DNA of 64,000 nucleotides from contig NZ_CP095481.1 in the NCBI RefSeq assembly GCF_023023025.1, forward strand, positions 1,922,001 through 1,986,000. The letters run 5' to 3'. Position numbers and translations under genes: made by a program. Each line of letters starts with the position of its first letter. Within the stretch, counting starts at the first letter, position 1. The stretch comes from Amycolatopsis sp. WQ 127309 (GTDB lineage: Bacteria; Actinomycetota; Actinomycetes; Mycobacteriales; Pseudonocardiaceae). Of this stretch, positions 39,765-48,540 are shown in pieces. The notes beneath the pieces are model-generated. The model was not told where the DNA came from and ran no database searches. It saw only the letters and a program-made list of their open reading frames with translations.

Positions 39765-40982
39765 ATGGACGCTGTCCTGGCCGACCTCGCGCTGCATTGG
39801 CCGCTGTACGCGGCGATGCCGTTCATCGCCGCGCTGATCGGGTACGTCACCAAGCGCGTCGCGATCGAGATGATGTTCCGGCCGGTGGAGTTCCTCGGGA
39901 TCCCGCCGCTGCTCGGCTGGCAGGGCGTCGTCCCGAAGCACGGCGGCCGGATGGCGGCCGTCGCGACGGAGCTGCTGACGGCGAACCTGCTCGACCTGAA
40001 AGAGGTCTTCGGCCGGATCGACCCGGTGATCATCACGAGCGAGCTGGAACAGCCGCTGCTGCGCGCGGTCGACCACATCGCGCGCGAGGTGCTCGCCGAG
40101 CACCACCCGCGGCTGTGGGAGGTCATGCCGACGCTCGCGCAGGAGATGCTGATCAAGCAGGTCCAGGCGTCGGCGCCGCGGCTGGTGCGGGAGTTCCTCG
40201 ACGACGTCCGCGAGAACCTCGACGAGGTGCTCGACGTCCAGCACATGACGGTCCAGCGGCTCACCCGCGACAAGGCGCTGCTGGTGCGGCTGATCCGCGA
40301 GACGTCCCGGCCGGAGATGGCGTTCATCGCCCGGATGGGCATCTACTTCGGCTTCGGGCTGGGCCTGGTGCAGACGATCGTCTGGGCGTTCACGCGCGAG
40401 CCGTGGGTGCTGCCGGTGTTCGGCGGCGTGATCGGGCTGTGCACGGACTGGCTGGCGATCAAGCTGATCTTCGTCCCCCGCGAACCGGTCCGCGTCGGCC
40501 GCGTGATCTTCCAGGGCAAGTTCCAGCGGCGGCGCGCCGAGGTCGCCCGGCAGTACGGCGAGCTGATCGCGACCGAGGTCCTCACCGTCCAGAACCTGCT
40601 GGACGCCGTCCTGCGCGGCCCGCGCGCGGATCGCCTGGCGGCGATGGTGGAGCAGATGGTGTCGTCGGCGGTCGACACACAGATGTCGGCCTCGGTGCTG
40701 ACGCTGACGGTGGGCGGCCCCCGGCTGCGCGAGATGAAGCACGCGGCCGCGACGAAGGCGCTGGAGCAGCTGCCGGACACGGCGCGCTACGCCGAGGGCT
40801 ACCTGACCGAGGCGATGGACGTCGCGAAGATGATCGAGCAGCGGATGCTGGCGCTGACACCACTGGAGTTCGAGGGCCTGCTGCGCCCGGCGTTCCGCCA
40901 GGACGAGTGGAAGCTCATCGCGGTCGGCGGGGTGATCGGGTTCCTGGTCGGGGAGCTGCAGGTCCTGCTGATGCTGGGCTGA
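39765..40982 (+). CDS. DUF445 family membrane protein, copy 3 of 3
   Basis: A 405-residue paralogue, the most diverged of the three (GYVTKRVAIEMMFRPVEFLG and TDWLAIKLIFVPREP are kept; the region 60-190 differs most). GAGGGAGGTCGG precedes the ATG and TACGGT lies at 39730-39735, so it may also be separately promoted. It is followed by a bidirectional hairpin and then the convergent znuB. Confidence 0.87.
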   Translation: MDAVLADLALHWPLYAAMPFIAALIGYVTKRVAIEMMFRPVEFLGIPPLLGWQGVVPKHGGRMAAVATELLTANLLDLKEVFGRIDPVIITSELEQPLLRAVDHIAREVLAEHHPRLWEVMPTLAQEMLIKQVQASAPRLVREFLDDVRENLDEVLDVQHMTVQRLTRDKALLVRLIRETSRPEMAFIARMGIYFGFGLGLVQTIVWAFTREPWVLPVFGGVIGLCTDWLAIKLIFVPREPVRVGRVIFQGKFQRRRAEVARQYGELIATEVLTVQNLLDAVLRGPRADRLAAMVEQMVSSAVDTQMSASVLTLTVGGPRLREMKHAAATKALEQLPDTARYAEGYLTEAMDVAKMIEQRMLALTPLEFEGLLRPAFRQDEWKLIAVGGVIGFLVGELQVLLMLG

Positions 40983-40998
40983 GTTTGCACCCGCACAT

Positions 40999-41061
40999 TC
41001 ACTTTCCCTAGGAAAGATGCGTCCAGGGGTGCCTCAAGCGCATCTTTCTCGGCGAAAGTGA
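40999..41061. terminator. Bidirectional hairpin between DUF445 and znu genes
   Basis: Two 23-nt arms pair at 19 positions (TCACTTTC...GAAAGATGCG on the left) around a 17-nt loop. It fills the 85-bp gap between convergent stops. Confidence 0.7.
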
Positions 41062-41067
41062 CGCTCT

Positions 41068-41949
41068 TCAGGCCACCGGGGTCAGCTCGGCGGCCGAGGT
41101 CACCGCGCGCACCCGCGTCCGGCGGTCGCGTCGCCAGGCGATCAGGCGGCAGACCACGTAGATCAAGAACGAGATCGCCGTGACGAACGCGCTCACCGGC
41201 AGGCCCGGGGCCAGCGACAGCACGATCCCGCCCAGCGCCGACACCTCCGCGAAGACGATCGCCAGCACCGTCGCCTTCCAGGGGGACGCCGTCACGCGCG
41301 CCGCCGCGGCGGCCGGTGTCACCATCAGCGCCACCACCAGCAGCGAGCCGACGACCTTCACGCTCAGCGCCGTCGAGATGCCCACCAGCAGCGCGAACAC
41401 CACCGTCAGCGTCTTCACCGGGACGCCGCGCGCGATCGCCACGTTGCGGTCGACCGACGCGAACAGCAGCGGCCGGTAGACCAGCGCCAGCACGGCCAGC
41501 ACCACCACCGACGACACCACGAACAACGTCAGGTTCGTCGAGTCGATGGTGATGATCTGGCCGGTCAGGATGCCGAACTTGTTGCCCGACCGTCCTTTGT
41601 AGAACGACAGGAACAGCACGCCCATGCCGAGGCCGAACGAGAGGATCACGCCGATCACCGAGTCGCGGTCGGCGTCTCGCGCGCCCAGGATGCCCAGCAG
41701 CAGGGCCGCGACGACCGCGCCGATCAACGCGCCGTACTCGACGCCGATGCCCAGCAGCAGCGCCGCCGCGCCGCCGGTGAAGGCCAGCTCGGACGTGCCG
41801 TGCACGGCGAACGACATGCGGCGCATCACGATCAGCGGGCCCAGCACCCCGGCCACCAGCCCGAGGATCGCGGCCGCCAGCAACGCCGTCTGGACGCCTT
41901 CGAGCTCGGTGATCAGCTCCCAGGTCTTGCCGAAGTCGAACAGATCCAA
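41068..41949 (-). CDS. znuB: Zinc/manganese ABC transporter permease
   Basis: A 293-residue ABC-3 family membrane protein with eight or nine helices. Family features include the early VMRRMSFAVHGTSELAFTG segment, the GVILSFGLGMGVLFLS region and SVKVVGSLLVVALMVTPAAAA. It forms the channel for metal import. The start is TTG at 41949, 3 bp after the ATPase gene stop. The gene is last in znuA-znuC-znuB. Confidence 0.9.
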   Translation of the reverse strand: MDLFDFGKTWELITELEGVQTALLAAAILGLVAGVLGPLIVMRRMSFAVHGTSELAFTGGAAALLLGIGVEYGALIGAVVAALLLGILGARDADRDSVIGVILSFGLGMGVLFLSFYKGRSGNKFGILTGQIITIDSTNLTLFVVSSVVVLAVLALVYRPLLFASVDRNVAIARGVPVKTLTVVFALLVGISTALSVKVVGSLLVVALMVTPAAAAARVTASPWKATVLAIVFAEVSALGGIVLSLAPGLPVSAFVTAISFLIYVVCRLIAWRRDRRTRVRAVTSAAELTPVA

Positions 41950-41952
41950 GAC

Positions 41953-42798
<846 letters not shown>

Positions 42799-42800
42799 GC

Positions 42801-43715
42801 TCAGCTCAACGCTTTCGCGAGTGCATCGACTTCCCCGGTCATCCAGCCAATGTAGTCCGTCACACCCTGGGGCAGCGTTTCGGTCACGTCCACGACGCCG
42901 ATCCCGGCGGCCTTCGCCTGGCCGACGACGTCCTGGGTCAGCGGCGTCACCGTCTGGGCGTTGTTGATCAGCGCCTTGACCTGCTTGGTGGCGATGAGCT
43001 GCTTGTACTCGCTGACCGCGCCCGCCGGGACGTCCGTGTCGTTCTCCACCGCGTCCGAAAACGCCTTGGGCGTCGCGTCCGTCAGCTTCGCGCTCTGGAG
43101 CAGGTAGTGCGCGACCGGCTCGGTGACGACGACCTTCACGCCCGGGTGCGCCGCGCCCAGCTCGCCGAGGCGCTTCTCCAGCGCGTCGACCTTCGCCTTG
43201 AACGCGGCCGCGTTGTCGGTGAAGAGCTGCTTCGACGCCGGCTGCAGCTCGCCGAGCTGCGCGGCGACCTGGTCGGCCACCTTGTCGACGCCCGGCAGGT
43301 CGTACCAGACGTGCTCGTTCTCGTCGCCGGTCGCGGCGATGTCGTAGGCGACGAGCTTCTTCGCGTCGCCCGCCTGGTCGGTGAGCTTGCCGAAGAACTC
43401 GTCGTAGCCGCCGCCGTTGGACAGCAGCAGCTGCGCGTCCTTGGCCGCCAGCGCGTCTTCGGCCGTCGTCTCGTAGGAGTGCGGGTCGGCCGAGGGGTCG
43501 TGGATGACCGACTTGACCTCGACCTTGTCGCCGCCGACGGCGCCGGCCACGCTGCCCCAGACGTCGGTCGAGGCGACGACCTTGATCTTGCCGTCACCGC
43601 CGGACTGGCCGCCGCCGTCGGCGCCGGACGACCCGCCGCCGGAGCATGCGGCGAGCGCGAAGAGGGACAGGGCCGAAGCAGCGGCGAGCGCGCTCCTGGT
43701 GCGGCGGGAACTCAT
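42801..43715 (-). CDS. znuA: Zinc/manganese ABC transporter substrate-binding lipoprotein
   Basis: A 304-residue lipoprotein of the cluster A-I metal-binding family: lipobox LAAC, a Gly/Ser linker and candidate metal histidines in HDPSADPHSYETT, ENEHVWYD and TEPVAHYLL. It lacks the long His-rich loop of classical ZnuA, so zinc is favoured by the Zur-like operator rather than by the protein alone; manganese is possible. ATG 43715 is preferred to the ATG at 43739 because GGAG lies 6 nt upstream and the signal peptide begins there. Confidence 0.88.
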   Translation of the reverse strand: MSSRRTRSALAAASALSLFALAACSGGGSSGADGGGQSGGDGKIKVVASTDVWGSVAGAVGGDKVEVKSVIHDPSADPHSYETTAEDALAAKDAQLLLSNGGGYDEFFGKLTDQAGDAKKLVAYDIAATGDENEHVWYDLPGVDKVADQVAAQLGELQPASKQLFTDNAAAFKAKVDALEKRLGELGAAHPGVKVVVTEPVAHYLLQSAKLTDATPKAFSDAVENDTDVPAGAVSEYKQLIATKQVKALINNAQTVTPLTQDVVGQAKAAGIGVVDVTETLPQGVTDYIGWMTGEVDALAKALS

Positions 43716-43745
43716 CGGGGACTCCTGCGAGAGATGCACGACTGC

Positions 43746-43763
43746 TAATGGAAACCGTTGTCA
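43746..43763 (-). promoter_or_regulatory. Zur-like operator upstream of znuA
   Basis: The minus strand reads TGACAACGGTTTCCATTA. The core TGACAACGGTTTCCA is an imperfect palindrome like actinobacterial Zur boxes (TGAAAATGATTTTCA), 31 nt upstream of the znuA start. The inner AACGGTT also resembles a LacI half-site, so the neighbouring LacI protein is an alternative binder. Confidence 0.55.
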
Positions 43764-43883
43764 GATTCACTTTACCCCATCCGGATGACACCCTGGCAAT
43801 CCGATCGTGGCTGGTGTATGCGCCGACGTGCATACGGATCGAGACATCGACCACGCGGGGTGTCTCTTCAGGAAAACGATCTG

Positions 43884-43896
43884 AACCGTTACGGTT
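43884..43896. promoter_or_regulatory. LacI-type operator overlapping the lacI-family -10 box
   Basis: AACCGTTACGGTT is a perfect odd palindrome of the LacI/GalR operator type. It contains the -10 box TACGGT, so bound repressor would block its own promoter. Confidence 0.65.
43890..43895 (+). promoter_or_regulatory. -10 box of LacI-family regulator gene (leaderless)
   Basis: TACGGT lies 6 nt before the ATG at 43902. TTCAGG at 43867-43872 could be a weak -35 at 17 nt. Confidence 0.6.
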
Positions 43897-43901
43897 TGCT
43901 G

Positions 43902-45002
43902 ATGGGACGTCCTATTCGCACCCGGAGGCAGGCGACACTGGCGTCGCTCGCGGCGGAGCTCGGTGTGTCCAGGACCACGGTGTCCAACGCCTACAACCGG
44001 CCGGACCAGTTGTCCCCGGAACTGCGCCGCCGGGTCCTCGAGACCGCGCGGCGCCTCGGCTACCCCGGTCCCGACCCCGTCGCCCGCTCGCTGCGCACCC
44101 GCAGGGCCGGCGCCGTCGGGCTGCTGCTCACCGAAAACCTCTCCTACGCTTTCCGCGACCCCGCCGCCGTCGGCGTGCTCGAAGGACTGGCCCTGGCCTG
44201 CGAAGACGCCAGCGTCGGCCTCCACCTGGTGCCGGCCAGCCCGGGCCGGGAGGACGTCGCCGCGGTGCACCGCGCGGGTGTCGACGGCTTCGTCGTCTAC
44301 TCCGTGCCGGACGACGACCCGCACCTGGCCGCCGTGCTGGAGCGGCCGGTGCCGACGGTGATCATCGACCAGCCGAGCATCGAGGGGATCGACCGCGTCG
44401 GCCCGGACGACGCGGCGGCGGTCGGCAAGATCGCCGAGCACCTCGTCGGCCTCGGCCACCGGCAGGTCGGCGTCATCTGCATGCGGCTGGCCCGCGAGCG
44501 CAACGACGACTTCGTCTCCCCGGCGCGCCAGAGCGGCGCGCACTTCCACGTCCAGCGCACCCGGCTCGAAGCGCTCGCCGTGGCCTTCTCCGGCGCCGGC
44601 GTCGACTGGGCGGGCGTCCCGGTGGTCGAGCGGTTCGACCACACGGTGGACGACGGCGCGTCCGCCGCCCGGCAGCTGCTCGACGCGTACCCGCAGATCA
44701 CGGCCGTGATCTGCACCTCCGACATCCTCGCGCTCGGCGCCATGGCCGAAGCCGAACGCCGCGGGCTGCGCGTGCCGCAGGACCTGACCGTCACCGGTTT
44801 CGACGGCATCGCCGAAGCCGAGCGGATCGGGCTCACCACCGTGCACCAGCCGGTGCTCGAGAAGGGCAAGGCGGCCGGACGGCTGCTGCTCAGCTCGGGC
44901 GAGCGGAGCGCGCCGAAGGTGATCACGCTGCCGACCGAGCTGCGCATCGGCCGGACGTCGGCGCCGCCGCGGACCGTCGAGGAGCCCTGGTTCGGGGGCT
45001 GA
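43902..45002 (+). CDS. LacI-family transcriptional regulator
   Basis: A 366-residue regulator. The N-terminal LacI helix-turn-helix and hinge are clear (ATLASLAAELGVSRTTVSNAYNRPDQLSPELRRRV), then a periplasmic-binding-protein-like sensor domain (about 65-345; VGLLLTE, GFVVYSV, AVICTSDILALGAMAEAERRGLRVPQDLTVTGFDG). No sugar transporter or catabolic gene is adjacent, so the ligand is unknown. ATG 43902 is set by the leaderless -10 box; longer frames upstream have no conserved sequence. Operator overlap predicts autorepression. Confidence 0.9.
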   Translation: MGRPIRTRRQATLASLAAELGVSRTTVSNAYNRPDQLSPELRRRVLETARRLGYPGPDPVARSLRTRRAGAVGLLLTENLSYAFRDPAAVGVLEGLALACEDASVGLHLVPASPGREDVAAVHRAGVDGFVVYSVPDDDPHLAAVLERPVPTVIIDQPSIEGIDRVGPDDAAAVGKIAEHLVGLGHRQVGVICMRLARERNDDFVSPARQSGAHFHVQRTRLEALAVAFSGAGVDWAGVPVVERFDHTVDDGASAARQLLDAYPQITAVICTSDILALGAMAEAERRGLRVPQDLTVTGFDGIAEAERIGLTTVHQPVLEKGKAAGRLLLSSGERSAPKVITLPTELRIGRTSAPPRTVEEPWFGG

Positions 45003-45112
45003 GCGCCGGCTTTCGCCGTGACTTTGCTCGTATCCCGTTGCCCGATCGAGCACCGGCCGGTCAAATGGTGGGGTACGCCCGCGCCGCGGGGCCACTGGCC
45101 GGAAGGTGACCG

Positions 45113-45604
45113 ATGACCTCGATCGACGTACTGCTCAAGCGGAACCAAGAACTCGGCGAAGTCACGCCCGGCGACCGCTCGTCACCGAAGCCGTCACTCC
45201 AGGTGGCCGTCCTGACTTGCATGGACGCCCGCATCCGGGTGTTCGAGCTCTTCGGCCTGCTCCAGGGCGAATCGCACGTCCTGCGCAACGCGGGCGGCGT
45301 GGTGACCGACGACATGATCCGGTCGCTGGCCCTGTCGCAGCGCAAGCTCGGCACCCGCGAGGTCCTGATCGTGCAGCACACCGAGTGCGGCCTCTCGATG
45401 GTCACCGAAGACGACTTCAAGGATGAGCTCGAGAGCGACACCGGACTGCGCCCGACCTGGGCGGTCGAGGCGTTCCGCAACGTCGAGAACAGCGTCCGGA
45501 CGTCGGTGGAACGCGTGCGCCGCAGCGACTTCCTGCCGCACACCGACAACGTCCGCGGCTTCGTCTACGACGTCAAGACCGGACGGCTTTCCGAGGTCGA
45601 GTAG
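45113..45604 (+). CDS. Beta-class carbonic anhydrase
   Basis: A 163-residue enzyme with the beta-CA zinc site: VAVLTCMDARI (Cys36, Asp38, Arg40) and VQHTECGLSM (His89, Cys92). It interconverts CO2 and bicarbonate in the cytoplasm. The short form lacking N-terminal extension matches mycobacterial Rv3588c, which also neighbours mutY. GGAAGGTGACC precedes the ATG. Confidence 0.93.
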   Translation: MTSIDVLLKRNQELGEVTPGDRSSPKPSLQVAVLTCMDARIRVFELFGLLQGESHVLRNAGGVVTDDMIRSLALSQRKLGTREVLIVQHTECGLSMVTEDDFKDELESDTGLRPTWAVEAFRNVENSVRTSVERVRRSDFLPHTDNVRGFVYDVKTGRLSEVE

Positions 45605-45611
45605 CCTTCAC

Positions 45612-45636
45612 GTTCAGATGTCGTCACCATCTGAAC
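45612..45636. promoter_or_regulatory. 25-bp operator-like palindrome
   Basis: GTTCAGATG and CATCTGAAC are perfect 9-bp arms around a 7-nt centre, 10 bp upstream of the glycosyltransferase start. It may be a repressor operator (TetR/PadR size) or a small terminator for the carbonic anhydrase gene. Confidence 0.5.
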
Positions 45637-45646
45637 AGGAACCGAC

Positions 45647-46606
45647 GTGCGCGTCCTCTTCGCCGGCCTCGCCTCGGCCGGGCACACCTATCCGCTGATC
45701 CCGCTCGCCATCGCGGCGCGGGAGGCCGGGCACGAGGTGCACTTCGCGGCCGGTGAGAACGTGCACGCGCCGCTGGTCCGGAACGGGCTCCGGCCCTTCC
45801 GGCCGGCGGATTCGTTCTACGAGATCTACGCCGAAGACCTCGAACCGGAGCTGACGCGGCTGCGGCCTGACCTCGTGGTGCACGGCTGGGGCGTGCCCGA
45901 GGCGGCCGTCGCCGCGGAGCGCGCCGGAATCCCCGCCCTCTGGCACGGGTTCGGCCGCATGTTCCCGGACGGGATCGGGTTCGAGCGCCCGAGCGGCGGG
46001 GTCCACCTGGACATCTGCCCGCCGTCCCTGCAGGACGCGGACTTCCTCGCGACGGCCGAGCGGATCGCCCTGCGTCCGGTGCCGTACTCCGAACCCGGCC
46101 CCTCCGAGCGGCCGCCGCGGCCACTGATCTACCTGACGCTCGGCACCGCGTTCGGCACCGCCGAGGTGCTCACCACGGCGATCCGGGGCCTGGCCCGCCT
46201 GGACGCCCACGTGGTCGTCGCCTCCGGCCGGGTGCGTCCGGACGACCTCGGCGAACTGCCGGCCGACGTCACGGTCCGGGCCTGGGTGCCGCAGGCCGAC
46301 GTGGTGGCGCGCGCCGACCTGGTCGTGCACCACGGTGGCAGCGGCACGATGCTCGGCGCGCTCGCCGAGGGCGTCCCGCAGCTGGTCCTGCCCCAGGGCG
46401 CCGACCAGTTCGCCAACGCGGAAGCCCTCGTCACCGCAGGCGCGGGACTGCGCCTCCTGCCCGGCGAGCTGAGCGCGGACGCCGTCACCGAGCAGGCCCG
46501 GAGGCTGCCGTCCTGCCGTGACGCGGCGCGCGCGGTCGCCGCGGAGATCGCCGCCACGCCGTCGCCGGACGAGGTCGCTCGCGAGCTGCCGAAGCACGCG
46601 AAGTAG
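45647..46606 (+). CDS. GT1-type (UGT/MGT-like) glycosyltransferase
   Basis: A 319-residue GT-B fold enzyme, shorter than usual (about 390-420). The N-terminal acceptor domain begins MRVLFAGLASAGHTYPLIPLA. The C-terminal donor domain has PLIYLTLGTAF, VRAWVPQADVVARADLVVHHGGSGTMLGALAEGVPQLVLPQGADQFANAEAL, the nucleotide-sugar signature. It probably glycosylates a small lipophilic molecule. AGGA lies 6 nt before the GTG start. The mutY promoter overlaps its stop codon. Confidence 0.88.
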   Translation: MRVLFAGLASAGHTYPLIPLAIAAREAGHEVHFAAGENVHAPLVRNGLRPFRPADSFYEIYAEDLEPELTRLRPDLVVHGWGVPEAAVAAERAGIPALWHGFGRMFPDGIGFERPSGGVHLDICPPSLQDADFLATAERIALRPVPYSEPGPSERPPRPLIYLTLGTAFGTAEVLTTAIRGLARLDAHVVVASGRVRPDDLGELPADVTVRAWVPQADVVARADLVVHHGGSGTMLGALAEGVPQLVLPQGADQFANAEALVTAGAGLRLLPGELSADAVTEQARRLPSCRDAARAVAAEIAATPSPDEVARELPKHAK

Positions 46607-46609
46607 CCT
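46604..46609 (+). promoter_or_regulatory. -10 box of mutY (leaderless), sharing a stop codon
   Basis: TAGCCT lies 6 nt before the GTG at 46616. Its TAG is the stop codon of the upstream glycosyltransferase gene. Confidence 0.6.
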
Positions 46610-46615
46610 CCCGGC

Positions 46616-47491
46616 GTGGCTGTGGACGCTGACGTACTGCTCGACTGGTTCTCCGCGCACGGCCGGGACCTGCCCTGGCGCGAGCCCGAGTGCTCGGCCT
46701 GGGGCGTCCTGGTCAGCGAAATCATGCTGCAGCAGACGCCGGTCGCGCGCGTCGAGCCGATCTGGCGCGAGTGGCTGGCGCGCTGGCCGGTGCCCTCGGC
46801 GCTGGCCGCGTCGTCCCAGGGCGAGGTCGTGCGGGCCTGGGGCAAGCTCGGTTACCCGCGCCGCGCGCTGCGGCTGCACCAGGCGGCGGGCGTGATCGCG
46901 GCCGAGCACGGCGACGTCGTCCCGTCCGATGTGGACACCCTGCTCGCGCTGCCGGGGATCGGCGCCTACACCGCGCGGGCCGTCGCCGCGTTCGCCTACG
47001 GGCGGCGTGCGCCGGTCGTGGACACCAACGTGCGGCGGGTCGTCGCGCGGGCGGTGCACGGCGCCGGCGACGCCGGGCCCGCGTCGAACACCCGCGACAT
47101 GGCCGACGTCGAGGCGCTGCTGCCGGCCGACGACGCGCCGGCGGCCCGGTTTTCGGCCGCGATCATGGAACTCGGCGCGCTGATCTGCACCGCGCGCGCC
47201 CCGCGTTGCGCGGATTGCCCGGTGTACGACGAGTGCGCGTGGCAGCACGCCGGCCGGCCCGAGTACGCGGGCCCGGCCAAGCCGGTGCAGAAGTTCGCCG
47301 GCACCGACCGGCAGGTCCGCGGGCGGCTGCTCGACGTCCTGCGCGGCACCGAGGGCCCGGTCGAAAAAGCGAAGCTGGACCTGGTCTGGCACGACGACGG
47401 CCAGCGTGATCGTTGCCTGGACTCCCTGCTGGTCGACGGCCTGCTGGAGCAGACCCGCGACGGCCTCTTCGCACTTCCGGGCGAACACTGA
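46616..47491 (+). CDS. mutY: Adenine DNA glycosylase
   Basis: A 291-residue repair enzyme that removes adenine opposite 8-oxoguanine. Visible features: catalytic Glu35 in SEIMLQQTPV, the helix-hairpin-helix LPGIGAYTARAV, catalytic Asp136 in VVDTNVRR and the [4Fe-4S] ligands Cys191, Cys198, Cys201, Cys207 (spacing C-x6-C-x2-C-x5-C). The C-terminal 8-oxoG-recognition domain is short, as in other actinobacteria. Adjacent to the carbonic anhydrase region as in mycobacteria. Confidence 0.96.
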   Translation: MAVDADVLLDWFSAHGRDLPWREPECSAWGVLVSEIMLQQTPVARVEPIWREWLARWPVPSALAASSQGEVVRAWGKLGYPRRALRLHQAAGVIAAEHGDVVPSDVDTLLALPGIGAYTARAVAAFAYGRRAPVVDTNVRRVVARAVHGAGDAGPASNTRDMADVEALLPADDAPAARFSAAIMELGALICTARAPRCADCPVYDECAWQHAGRPEYAGPAKPVQKFAGTDRQVRGRLLDVLRGTEGPVEKAKLDLVWHDDGQRDRCLDSLLVDGLLEQTRDGLFALPGEH

Positions 47492-47518
47492 CGCGCTACG
47501 ACAAAAGTTGGTCAATAG

Positions 47519-47547
47519 TTGTCAACGGCGCGCTCCGGAGCTACCTT
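47519..47547 (+). promoter_or_regulatory. Promoter of amidase gene with -35 and -10
   Basis: TTGTCA (47519-47524), a 17-nt spacer, then TACCTT (47542-47547). The start would be near 47554, leaving a short leader with GGAAGG. A direct repeat, AGTTGGTCAA/AGTTGTCAA, overlaps the -35. Confidence 0.6.
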
Positions 47548-47580
47548 CTGCTGATTGCATTCCGGCGGAAGGTTCTCGCA

Positions 47581-48540
47581 ATGGCGGACTTTGACCGCCG
47601 TGCCCTGCTGAAGGCGGGATTCACGGCGACCGCGGTCGGAACACTGGGGCTGACCGGGGTTCGAACAGCGGCAGCGGCGGCGGCAACACCGACCATCCAC
47701 AGCACGGCCGAATGGAAAGCGCGGGCCGCGACCGGCGCGATCGTGGTCGAGAACCACAAGCCGACGTACATCGTCGTGCACCACACCGTGGATCCGGGGA
47801 ACGTCACCGACTACTCGCTGGCCCACGCGCTCCAGATCTCGCGGGACATCCAGAACTTCCACATGGACACGCGCGGCTGGATCGACACCGGCCAGCAGTT
47901 CACGAACAGCCGCGGCGGCTTCATCACCGAGGGCAGGCACCGCAGCCTGGAGATCCTGCGCGGCGGCACCCAGCACGTGCAGGGCGCGAACGTCGGCAAC
48001 CACAACAGCGAGTGCATCGGCATCGAGAACGAAGGCCTGTACAGCACGGTCGACGTCCCGGTGGCGCTGTGGAACTCGCTGGTGGGCCTGGTCGCCTACA
48101 TCGCGCACCAGTACGACATCACGCCCGAGTTCATCAAGGGCCACCGCGACTTCAACTCGACGGAGTGCTGCGGCCAGGTCCTCTACGACCGGCTGCCGGA
48201 GCTGCGGACGGCGGTCGGCCGCGTGCTCGGCGTCTCGGTCGCGCGATCGGACGTCGCGGAGTGGCCGCTGCTGAAGCCCGGCGACACGGGCCGGCGGGTG
48301 CAGCTCGCGCAGCAGTTCCTGCGCGCGGCCGGCGCCGACGTGCCGGCCGACGGCGTCTTCGGAGCGTCCACAAAGGACGCCGTGGCGGCGCTGGCGGCCC
48401 GGGCCGACCTGCCGCGCGACACGTGCACGGCGGCGAAGGCGGCCGACGAGACGGGCTTCCTCGGCTCGGACGTCTGGCCGCTGATCGTCCCCGCGGACCG
48501 CTCCACGGCGGCCTGGCGAGCGGACCTGTCCCGGGCCTAG
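47581..48540 (+). CDS. Exported N-acetylmuramoyl-L-alanine amidase with peptidoglycan-binding domain
   Basis: A 319-residue protein. A twin-arginine-type signal (FDRRALLKAGF, residues 4-14) indicates Tat export. The amidase_2/PGRP domain (about 40-215) has TYIVVHHTV (zinc histidine), GIGIENEG-like SECIGIENEG and FIKGHRDFNST (zinc histidine). A C-terminal peptidoglycan-binding_1 repeat follows (about 225-290; LKPGDTGRRVQLAQQFLRAAGADVPADGVFG). It cleaves the bond between muramic acid and the stem peptide. The ATG has GGAAGG upstream and its own -35/-10 promoter. The stop overlaps that of the convergent hydrolase (CTAG). Confidence 0.9.
   Translation: MADFDRRALLKAGFTATAVGTLGLTGVRTAAAAAATPTIHSTAEWKARAATGAIVVENHKPTYIVVHHTVDPGNVTDYSLAHALQISRDIQNFHMDTRGWIDTGQQFTNSRGGFITEGRHRSLEILRGGTQHVQGANVGNHNSECIGIENEGLYSTVDVPVALWNSLVGLVAYIAHQYDITPEFIKGHRDFNSTECCGQVLYDRLPELRTAVGRVLGVSVARSDVAEWPLLKPGDTGRRVQLAQQFLRAAGADVPADGVFGASTKDAVAALAARADLPRDTCTAAKAADETGFLGSDVWPLIVPADRSTAAWRADLSRA

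Noticed and set aside
38307..40742. 811-codon minus-strand frame opposite the DUF445 genes
   Set aside because: It spans three plus-strand genes with recognised domains and has the Arg/Asp/His-rich composition of an antisense frame.
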